This document shows, piece after piece, positions 1 to 6,019 of a DNA stretch of 9,661 nucleotides. The translations under genes and the position numbers were made by a program. Source of the stretch: an uncultured Verrucomicrobiales bacterium (lineage in GTDB: Bacteria; Verrucomicrobiota; Verrucomicrobiia; Verrucomicrobiales; DEV007); assembly GCA_937893785.1 (NCBI GenBank), contig CALCSP010000250.1, positions 1 to 9,661 of the forward strand, read 5' to 3'. The notes below the pieces were generated by a model that saw only the letters and a program-made list of their open reading frames with translations, searched no databases and was not told the origin of the DNA. How positions within the stretch are numbered: the first letter of the stretch is position 1; each line of letters begins with the position of its first letter.

Positions 1-566
1 CATTTTCAGTGAAACCAATCCCCTTCACACGCAAGGCACTTGAAGAGGTTGAGGATGAAATATTAAAAGTGTTCAAGCTAGAGGAAATCATTACACCCGA
101 TTCTGTCCGCGGAAACGCTCCAACTCTCAGACAGGCTGTCCTTAAACAGGGATGGCCAACCCTCAATGCATCAAGGGGCAAGGTGATGTTCGGGCTGGAT
201 AACTCGGGCAAAATCCGTGATCTCTACCTTAGAGGAAATCCATCATTGGAAGGCAGATTGTTGTTTGCCAGCGTTGGTGAAAATGACCCGGGTGCCGCTT
301 GGTTCAAGATCAACGACCCGGTTCGGAATTTTGCCCTTATCCAGAGACTTGTCCGTTCCGGATTTATGGTGCGCACTCGGGCTGATGCTAATACTTTTGA
401 AGCACGCAGAAATGACACTCGGCGACGGGACAAGGCATTGGCCAGTGGAGCACAGTTCATCAGCACCGATTTTCCTGAGGCTCGACCTGAGATCTCTGGT
501 TATTCGGTCCGCTTTGAAAAGCCTACACCCTATCGCAGCAACCCGGTCAACCCCGTGAAAAAATAA
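1..566 (+). CDS. Ca2+-dependent phosphoinositide phospholipase C-like protein (C-terminal part; 5' end outside window)
   Basis: The reading frame is open to the left edge (Phe-Ser precede the GTG at 9), so this is the last ~187 residues of a longer protein and the GTG at 9 is probably not the true start. The sequence matches the C-terminal half of the bacterial Ca2+-dependent PI-PLC-like family (PI-PLC-C1 type, TIM barrel). Recognisable blocks are GWPTL..SRGKVMFGLDN, the LEGRLLFAS strand, KINDP, LVRSGFMVRTRADA, and the terminal ARRNDTRRRDKALASGAQFISTDF, which forms the last barrel strands. The catalytic His residues of the family lie N-terminal and are not visible. The family cleaves phosphoinositide or related phosphodiester head groups and is normally exported; a signal peptide cannot be checked here. 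The stop codon overlaps the start of the next gene (TAATG), suggesting coupled translation. The family call is firm; the natural substrate is unknown. Confidence 0.85.
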   Translation, partial: FSVKPIPFTRKALEEVEDEILKVFKLEEIITPDSVRGNAPTLRQAVLKQGWPTLNASRGKVMFGLDNSGKIRDLYLRGNPSLEGRLLFASVGENDPGAAWFKINDPVRNFALIQRLVRSGFMVRTRADANTFEARRNDTRRRDKALASGAQFISTDFPEARPEISGYSVRFEKPTPYRSNPVNPVKK

Positions 567-2104
567 TGAACCTACTAAAGGGCACACTGTTAATGGTCGC
601 CTATCTGGCACCCTTAAGTCTGACAACAGCCAACCCGGATCTTATTGATGAAAGTTACAAGCTAACTTTGTTTGCAGAAAACCCAGACTTATCCACCCCG
701 GTTGGCTGCGCTGTAGGTCAGGATGGCAGGGTTTTTGTCATTGAGTCACATACTCATTTCCGTCCCGAGGATTATAAGGGACCAAAGGAAGATCGTATCC
801 TTGCTTTCAGTGATTTAGATGGGGACGGCAAAGCGGAAAAAAGGGAAATCTATTTCGATGGAGGCAGGCACACAATGTCTATTGCGGCAGGTGGGAAGGG
901 TTGCTTTTACGTCGCCACCCGATCGCAAGTCTACAGGCTCAAGGATGAGAATGGAGATGGTAAGGCGGACAACAAAGAGATTCTTGTCGAACTTAAGACC
1001 CCGGGCAAGTATCCGCACAACGGCCTGTGCGGACTCGCTTTAACCTCAGATCGCTCAAGGCTGTACTTTGGGCTCGGAGAAAACCTCGGGAAGCCTTATG
1101 AAATAATCAGTCATGACGAAAAAAGAGAGATTACCAGACTGAAAGGTGGTGGCGAGGGTGGAAATATTTATAGCTATGATATTGAAACCGGGTTGCTAAC
1201 GCTAATCGCTACCGGATTCTGGAACCCTTTCGGTATATGCCTCACACCCGAAGGGCGTATGTTCTGCGTGGACAACGATCCTGACTCCCGACCTCAGAAC
1301 CGGTTACTAAATATTGTACCAGGAGGCGACTATGGCTACCAATACCGCTATGGCCGATCGGGAACTCATCCCCTTCAAGCATGGGACGGCGACCTTCCCG
1401 GTACACTTCCAATGATCTGCGGGACAGGTGAAGCGGCATGCGCAGTCATCCCCCACGGCAGAAAATTGTGGGTCACAAGTTGGGCAAATGGCCGGATTGA
1501 GGAATACACCCTGCGCGAAAAGGATTCCAGTTACACGGCGACAATGAAGACGATCATCAAGGGCGGACCGGACTTTCGCCCGGTTGATTTTGCCCATGCT
1601 AAGGATGGGGCCATCTACTTTACGGACTGGGTAAATGCCAGTTACCAGTTGCATGGCAAAGGCCGTCTATGGAAACTCACGCCACTAAAGGAAAAACCAG
1701 TAATCCCTCTCACAGCGAGTGCTCTACTCAACGAAGAATATGAAAAAACACCCAATGCAAATTCGTTGAAAGCGATGGAAAACGATCGCTTCTCACTTGC
1801 CACAGCACTGTGGAAAATCACTAAGGCCAAAAAAACCGAGGCACTGCAATGGGATTCGCTTTCCAACAACGCCAAGATAGCCTTGCTCACAGCAAGACGC
1901 TGGCAGGAAAAACACGATTACTCCTTAATCAGTGGGGCACTGGATGATCCTTCTGCCGATATCCGCATTGCAGCCTTGCGTATTATTGCAGACCACAGGA
2001 TCAACTCCTTCAAAGAAAAGCTCATCGACATGCTTCCTGCCAACGACAACGACACTCAACTGCACCGGGTTCTTAAGGCAGCAATCAAGGAACTGGGAGA
2101 TTAA
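566..2104 (+). CDS. PVC-type membrane-bound/secreted beta-propeller dehydrogenase with C-terminal HEAT-like repeat
   Basis: This 512-residue protein starts with a typical signal peptide (Lys near the N-terminus, hydrophobic stretch to about residue 20, then Thr-Ala-Asn-Pro). It continues as a six-bladed propeller of the glucose/sorbosone-dehydrogenase-like type common in Planctomycetes and Verrucomicrobia. Seen in the sequence are the opening 'LFAENPDLSTPVG..VGQDGRVFVIES', two calcium-type loops (DLDGDGKAEKREI near 83-95 and DENGDGKADNKEI near 127-139), the GFWNPFGI block near 217, and PGGDYGYQYRYG near 252-263. The last ~55 residues (DDPSADIRIAALRIIADH and following) look like one or two HEAT repeats. 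Many relatives also carry a C-terminal cytochrome c domain, but no CxxCH motif occurs here, so this is a short form without a built-in haem electron acceptor. The start is fixed by the one-base overlap with the phospholipase gene. The protein probably acts in the periplasm or at the cell surface on an unknown sugar or alcohol. Confidence 0.8.
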   Translation: MNLLKGTLLMVAYLAPLSLTTANPDLIDESYKLTLFAENPDLSTPVGCAVGQDGRVFVIESHTHFRPEDYKGPKEDRILAFSDLDGDGKAEKREIYFDGGRHTMSIAAGGKGCFYVATRSQVYRLKDENGDGKADNKEILVELKTPGKYPHNGLCGLALTSDRSRLYFGLGENLGKPYEIISHDEKREITRLKGGGEGGNIYSYDIETGLLTLIATGFWNPFGICLTPEGRMFCVDNDPDSRPQNRLLNIVPGGDYGYQYRYGRSGTHPLQAWDGDLPGTLPMICGTGEAACAVIPHGRKLWVTSWANGRIEEYTLREKDSSYTATMKTIIKGGPDFRPVDFAHAKDGAIYFTDWVNASYQLHGKGRLWKLTPLKEKPVIPLTASALLNEEYEKTPNANSLKAMENDRFSLATALWKITKAKKTEALQWDSLSNNAKIALLTARRWQEKHDYSLISGALDDPSADIRIAALRIIADHRINSFKEKLIDMLPANDNDTQLHRVLKAAIKELGD

Positions 2105-2117
2105 CCGGGACGCTATC

Positions 2118-2423
2118 CTATTGGCTAGAGTCAATCTCTCTCAGAGTAACCAGCGTTGCACCCCATCCACCGGTGTGCTGATCACCTAGCCTATAGCTGT
2201 CAATCTCCCTAGGCATCTTATCGAGAAGTCGGTGCACACCTTCGCGCAGACTTCCGGTTCCCTTGCCGTGGACAACCCTCACCTGCAGGATACCCACCTT
2301 TCGGCACTCCATGAAATATTCCCTCAGCAGAGAGCTTACCTCACCGGGGCGAAAAGTATGCAGATCAATTTCAGATGTTATCGGGTGATCAACTGGCTCA
2401 TTACTATTATCCAAGCAATCCAC
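2118..2423 (-). CDS. Small Smr-domain protein (MutS2 C-terminal-like)
   Basis: The 101-residue product is almost entirely a Smr domain. It has the N-terminal IDLHTF motif (residues 19-24), the HGKGTG loop (52-57) that is the signature of the domain, and the closing GGWGATLVTL (85-94). Smr domains bind DNA or RNA and several have nicking endonuclease activity; they occur at the C-terminus of MutS2 and as stand-alone proteins such as this one. The 'DLHTFRPGEV...YFMECRKVGILQVRVVHGKGTG' style matches the short stand-alone bacterial branch. The start chosen is GTG at 2423, the first start codon after an in-frame TAA; no strong Shine-Dalgarno is visible, so a slightly later TTG is possible. It lies 35 bp after the SelW-like gene on the same strand, so the two are probably co-transcribed. 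Its stop is 13 bp from the convergent dehydrogenase stop. Confidence 0.85.
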   Translation of the reverse strand: MDCLDNSNEPVDHPITSEIDLHTFRPGEVSSLLREYFMECRKVGILQVRVVHGKGTGSLREGVHRLLDKMPREIDSYRLGDQHTGGWGATLVTLREIDSSQ

Positions 2424-2458
2424 AACTGACTCTTAGAAACGAACCGATCCAACCGGTA

Positions 2459-2686
2459 TCAATCCGATTCCTTGATGGAATTGACAACTTCGCCTGGTTC
2501 AGGAAACCGGCCAGTTTCTTTCTTGGAGTACACGAGAGAGCCATCCACAGTGACCTCAAAAACACCACCGCTACCCTCTACAATTTCAACACTTACTTCT
2601 TCAAGCCCCTCTTTGATTTCGTCCGCCAAACTGACAGCTTGAGGCTTGTAGTTTCACATTCCTCAATAAAGAATTGATACATTCAT
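2459..2686 (-). CDS. SelW/Rdx-family selenoprotein with UxxU redox motif (two in-frame TGA codons read as Sec)
   Basis: Reading from ATG at 2686 and treating TGA at 2665-2663 and 2656-2654 as selenocysteine gives a 75-residue protein starting M-N-V-S-I-L-Y-U-G-M-U-N-Y-K-P. The remainder fits the bacterial SelW-like (SelT/SelW/SelH, Rdx) family end to end: NYKPQA after the redox motif (12-17), SLADEIKEGL helix, then VEGSGGVFEV (36-45), DG (48-49), and SKKETGRFPEPGEV (54-67). The length is normal for the family. Relatives have CxxC or CxxU in a thioredoxin-like fold; here both redox positions (8 and 11) are TGA, each one substitution away from a Cys codon. No start codon would rescue a useful shorter product, so standard gene callers will miss it. 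An in-frame TGA upstream (2692-2690) fixes ATG 2686 as the earliest start; the Shine-Dalgarno is weak. The third TGA (2461-2459) is taken as the stop because the family's C-terminus ends there. It lies 60 bp after the dehydratase gene and 35 bp before the Smr gene. The likely role is a small thiol/selenol redox protein; the partner is unknown. Confidence 0.8.
2625..2645 (-). promoter_or_regulatory. Candidate bacterial SECIS hairpin for the SelW-like gene
   Basis: In the mRNA, the segment beginning 9 bases after the second TGA folds as CAAGCU-GUC-AGUUUG: six pairs including one G-U, with a 3-nt loop at 2635-2633. A single bulged U (2642) lies beneath, followed by further C-G pairing (an alternative register pairs GCC with GGC around a UC bulge). 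Counting the U of the second TGA as 1, the bulged U is at 15 and the loop is G22-U23-C24. In E. coli fdhF the SelB-contacting bases are bulged U17 and loop G23-U24, in a GGUC loop. The loop lies 18 nt past the second TGA and 27 nt past the first, both inside the usual spacing of bacterial SECIS elements. The fold was worked out by hand, without energy calculation. Confidence 0.65.
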
Positions 2687-2746
2687 AGGTCACCATTGCC
2701 CCCTATTTGACTCATATGAAAGCAAAAATTGCACCTGTATCTCAAC

Positions 2747-4471
2747 CTAGTGAATCTCGGGCTCGGGAGTCGCGGCACTACCCTCAAGAAAATCAAAATC
2801 ACAGCCTCGATCAGCCTGAGTCACATGCTCGATATAGAGTTTTGTGTAACCCCTTGCATAATGGGAATCAAGCTCCTGCCTGGCTGACAACCTCCTTGAA
2901 ATCTCAGTTTCATCCACATCTAGTTGCAGACGGCGTCCGGAAAAATCCAGCGTAATTGCATCTCCCGATCTCACCGCTGCCAACGGACCACCTGCGGCGG
3001 ACTCAGGGGTAACATGTAATACGCACGTTCCATAGCTTGTTCCGGACATGCGGGCATCAGAAATGCGCACCATATCCCTGACGCCCTTCTTTAGGAGTTT
3101 CTTGGGAATGGGCAACATCCCCCATTCGGGCATTCCGGGGGCACCAATCGGCCCTGCATTCCTGAGAACCAGCACGGATTCAGCACAAACCTCAAGGTCT
3201 GGATCATCAATCCGTTCGGCAAGATCATTGTAATCCTCGAAGACAACCGCAGGACCAGTATGCTGAAGCAGATCCGGAGTTGCTGCGGAATGCTTGATAA
3301 CCGCTCCATCGGGAGCAAGATTCCCACGCAATACCGCAGTGCCACCATTCTCAGCTAATGGATGATCACGATTCCTGATTACCTGGTCATTGAAAACCTG
3401 ACGGTCCTCAATATTCTCACCGAGCGTATTCCCATTTATTGTCGGCACGTCAAGGTGTAATAAGTCTCCCATCTGGTTAAGCAGTGCACACAATCCTCCT
3501 GCTGCATAAAAATCATCCATCAGAAATTCTCCGGAAGGTCGCAGATTTGCAAGCAGGGGTATTCGTCGGGATATCACGTCAAAATCATCAAGATTCAGAT
3601 CAACGCCAGACCTGCCGGCCATTGCCAGCAGGTGGACAATGGCATTGGTTGAACCACCAAGCGCCATATCAACAGCCACGGCGTTTTCAAATGCCTTGCG
3701 TGTCGCCAACTCATTCGGCCTAGGCCCCTGCCAGGCATTCCTGACCGCCTGGCGTCCCGCCTCTGCAGCCAAGCGTACATGATTGGCGTCCATGGCAGGA
3801 ACCGACGACGATCCCGGAAGAGAAAATCCCATGGTCTCCGCCATCGCCGTCATTGTCGCAGCCGTACCCATTGTCATGCAGTGCCCCGGAGAACGGGCAA
3901 TCCCACCCTCAATTTCACGCCACTCTTCTTCGCTAAGATTCCCAGCACGTCGCTCATCCCAATATTTCCAGACATCAGAACCCGACCCAAGCACCTGGCC
4001 ATTCCAGTTGCCCTTGATCATCGGCCCGGAAGGAACATAGATAGCAGCCACCCCGGCAGAAATGGCTCCCATGAGTAAAGCGGGAGTCGACTTATCACAC
4101 CCCCCCAGCAATACGGCGACGTCCACAGGATTAGCGCGAATCATCTCCTCTGCTTCCATCGCCAGAAAGTTGCGATACAGCATCGAAGTCGGCTTGGTCA
4201 GCGTTTCTCCACAGGACATCACCGGTATTTCCATCGGCAAACCGCCTTCCTGCAGGACACCACGCTTGATTGCTTCAACAGTGGTCTTGAAGTGCAAGTG
4301 GCAGGAATTGAGGTCAGTCCACGTGTTCAGAATACCCACTACCGGCTTACCGGCAAAATCGCTCTCCCCAAGCCCGGATTGCCTCGCACGGGAACGATGC
4401 CCGAAAGCACGCAGACTGTCGGGGCCATACCATCGATATGAGCGAAGTCGAGTTGGATCTTGGTTACCCAT
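2747..4471 (-). CDS. IlvD/Edd-family sugar-acid (aldonate) dehydratase, L-arabinonate/D-xylonate dehydratase type
   Basis: This 574-residue protein is a full-length member of the dihydroxy-acid dehydratase superfamily. These enzymes use an iron-sulphur cluster and Mg2+ to remove water from an aldonic acid, giving a 2-keto-3-deoxy acid. Three cluster cysteines are visible: C57 (TDLNSCHLHF), C125 (GGCDKSTPA, with the adjacent Asp-Lys of the metal site) and C198 (SPGHCMTMGTAATM). Also seen are GETLTKPTSM (88-97), PGSSSVPA, DMALGGSTNAIVHLLA and the C-terminal active-site loop RISDARMSGTSYG. The ending RGYTKLYIEHVTQADRGCDFDFLEG is typical of the pentonate/sugar-acid branch rather than of IlvD of branched-chain amino-acid synthesis. 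The permease gene 69 bp upstream and the semialdehyde dehydrogenase further upstream support sugar-acid catabolism. The exact substrate cannot be read from the sequence. Confidence 0.9.
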   Translation of the reverse strand: MGNQDPTRLRSYRWYGPDSLRAFGHRSRARQSGLGESDFAGKPVVGILNTWTDLNSCHLHFKTTVEAIKRGVLQEGGLPMEIPVMSCGETLTKPTSMLYRNFLAMEAEEMIRANPVDVAVLLGGCDKSTPALLMGAISAGVAAIYVPSGPMIKGNWNGQVLGSGSDVWKYWDERRAGNLSEEEWREIEGGIARSPGHCMTMGTAATMTAMAETMGFSLPGSSSVPAMDANHVRLAAEAGRQAVRNAWQGPRPNELATRKAFENAVAVDMALGGSTNAIVHLLAMAGRSGVDLNLDDFDVISRRIPLLANLRPSGEFLMDDFYAAGGLCALLNQMGDLLHLDVPTINGNTLGENIEDRQVFNDQVIRNRDHPLAENGGTAVLRGNLAPDGAVIKHSAATPDLLQHTGPAVVFEDYNDLAERIDDPDLEVCAESVLVLRNAGPIGAPGMPEWGMLPIPKKLLKKGVRDMVRISDARMSGTSYGTCVLHVTPESAAGGPLAAVRSGDAITLDFSGRRLQLDVDETEISRRLSARQELDSHYARGYTKLYIEHVTQADRGCDFDFLEGSAATPEPEIH

Positions 4472-4540
4472 TGGCTCTAATAATTGTCAGACTGGCACAC
4501 GAGGTCAATCACAGTCATGCGCGGATTGTCTCACCATTGC

Positions 4541-5956
4541 TCAGGAAAAGGGTAATATCCATGAGGCAATAACCACCACCACTAGTCCTGCAACCCCCAT
4601 CAGGGACATCATTGGAGTTACGGTGCGTAGAGTCTGGGATTCCTTGAGCCCGGACATCCGAGTAATAACCCAAAATCCAGAGTCATTCATCCATGGGATT
4701 GGTTTTGAGCCACACCCCACGGCAAGCGCCAGATAAACAGGGTGAAAGCCAAGGGTTGGAGAAGCTGCAAATGCGGCAGCAACAGGTGCAGCCGTAATCA
4801 TCGCCACCGTGGCCGAACCCTGTGCAGTGCGAACCAAAGCAGTGATCAAGAAACAAACAGGGAGAGCGAAAGTGGCATTACCTTGCATTGCTCCAATTGC
4901 ACTGGCTATATCCGTCTGCTTAAGCACCCCGCCAAATGCAGCACCCGATGCCGTGATCAGGACAATCACGGCACCTGATGAAAGAGCCTCAGAAGATACC
5001 CTGCGTAACCTCTCTTTATCCCCGGAACAACGTCTCGCCAGAATCATATATGCCACCAAGGCAGCAAGACCAAGGGCAAGGTTCTTCTCACCGATCACCT
5101 TGAAGAACCCAAGGTTTTCGGGTTTAAAGATGGCATACAGCGTACCCCCGGTAACTAAGACTACCGGGAGGAGAACCGGCAGGAAAGACAAGAAGGCAGA
5201 GGGTAAGCCACCTTCTTCCATTGAAACCTCATCAGCAAGTGGTGGTGGAGCGAGTTCGAATCGTCCAGAAATCCAGCGAGCATAAAAGTATCCAAACGTA
5301 ATGGTAAATAGACCGACAACGAGTCCGCCGAGCATCATTGCCCCGATTTCCACCCCGATTTCCTCTGCCACCAGCAAGGGACCCGGTGTCGGCGGCACCA
5401 GTGAATGAGCCATAGTGCCACCGGCAACAATACACAGGACGTAAAAGAGATAGTTTCCACGCGTCTTGTGAGCCATTGCGATAGCGATGGGGATCAGTAG
5501 GTAAAAAACCGTATCAAAGAAAACGGGAACCGCCAGCAGGAACCCGGAAACCAAAAATGCCAAACCGGCTCGCTTCTCCCCGAAAAGGGACACCATCACA
5601 AGCACGATCTTTGCCGCTGCACCGGACTCCAGTAGAAACCTGCCGATGAGTGCAGCGAAGGCAATGATCAGGCCAACCTTGGCGCAACCATTACCGAATT
5701 CATTGACCACTCTCTTCATCGATGAGCGCTTGGCAAATTCCTCCTTGAACACCTCAGCACCTGCCTCACTCATCTTTCCCCTAGCCAACTCCGATGCCAC
5801 GTGATTTTCGGCATAACCGGACAGGGAATCCTGCGGGGTTGAGAAGGCGATCACGATCGCTGCTGTCGAAAGTGCCAGAAAAGGGTGCAGCTTCAGCCAT
5901 ATTACCGAGCCAAGGACAATCACCATGCCGAGGGCCAGGAGTAGAAAAGGAGTCAT
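4541..5956 (-). CDS. GntP-family sugar-acid:H+ symporter
   Basis: This ~471-residue, very hydrophobic inner-membrane protein belongs to the gluconate permease family, which imports gluconate and related sugar acids with protons. Evidence includes two N-terminal membrane segments, AVPVFFDTVFYLLIPIA, the family motif HSLVPPTPGP near residues 184-193, RTAQGSATVAMITA, and GSKPIPWMNDSGFWVITRMSGL near 414-435, ending in a last membrane helix. About a dozen transmembrane segments are present and the length is normal. The start is GTG-ATG; the ATG at 5956 is preferred over the GTG at 5959, with a weak purine-rich stretch (AGAAAAG) just upstream. It follows the helicase stop by about 60 bp and precedes the dehydratase by 69 bp. 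Pairing with an aldonate dehydratase and an alpha-ketoglutaric semialdehyde dehydrogenase suggests that the substrate is the acid consumed by that pathway. The gene ends in TGA, showing that TGA is a normal stop in this genome. Confidence 0.9.
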   Translation of the reverse strand: MTPFLLLALGMVIVLGSVIWLKLHPFLALSTAAIVIAFSTPQDSLSGYAENHVASELARGKMSEAGAEVFKEEFAKRSSMKRVVNEFGNGCAKVGLIIAFAALIGRFLLESGAAAKIVLVMVSLFGEKRAGLAFLVSGFLLAVPVFFDTVFYLLIPIAIAMAHKTRGNYLFYVLCIVAGGTMAHSLVPPTPGPLLVAEEIGVEIGAMMLGGLVVGLFTITFGYFYARWISGRFELAPPPLADEVSMEEGGLPSAFLSFLPVLLPVVLVTGGTLYAIFKPENLGFFKVIGEKNLALGLAALVAYMILARRCSGDKERLRRVSSEALSSGAVIVLITASGAAFGGVLKQTDIASAIGAMQGNATFALPVCFLITALVRTAQGSATVAMITAAPVAAAFAASPTLGFHPVYLALAVGCGSKPIPWMNDSGFWVITRMSGLKESQTLRTVTPMMSLMGVAGLVVVVIASWILPFS

Positions 5957-6019
5957 CACTTTTCTTTTTACATGAATCCGTCAGGAAAGGGAAGTTATCA
6001 ATAGCCCGGATCAGACCGC

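Noticed and set aside
2097..2138. Imperfect inverted repeat (8 of 9 bp) between the convergent dehydrogenase and Smr stops, as a bidirectional terminator
   Set aside because: The arms are 24 bp apart, overlap both coding ends, and have no U-tract on either side; it is too weak to call.
2378..2461. Possible readthrough of the third TGA (2461-2459), adding 26 codons to the SelW-like protein before a TAA
   Set aside because: The SelW family ends at about this point, the extension resembles nothing known and overlaps the Smr start, and no comparable hairpin was noticed. It is treated as the true stop.
2375..2677. Plus-strand 100-codon open frame across the SelW-like locus
   Set aside because: It is the antisense shadow of the minus-strand SelW-like gene; its product has no recognisable family features, while the minus frame matches SelW throughout.
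2459..2686. Pseudogene, or use of UGA as a general sense codon, as the explanation for the TGAs in the SelW-like frame
   Set aside because: TGA is a normal stop for the permease gene, the other genes have no internal TGA, and the TGAs sit only on the two redox positions with a SECIS-like hairpin downstream.
2747..4471. Dehydratase as IlvD of valine/isoleucine synthesis
   Set aside because: The C-terminal LYIEHVTQADRGCDFDFLEG tail, together with the neighbouring GntP permease and semialdehyde dehydrogenase, fits the sugar-acid branch better.
3779..4736. Long overlapping plus-strand open frames opposite the dehydratase and permease genes
   Set aside because: They are antisense shadows of strongly conserved minus-strand genes and have low-complexity, family-less translations.
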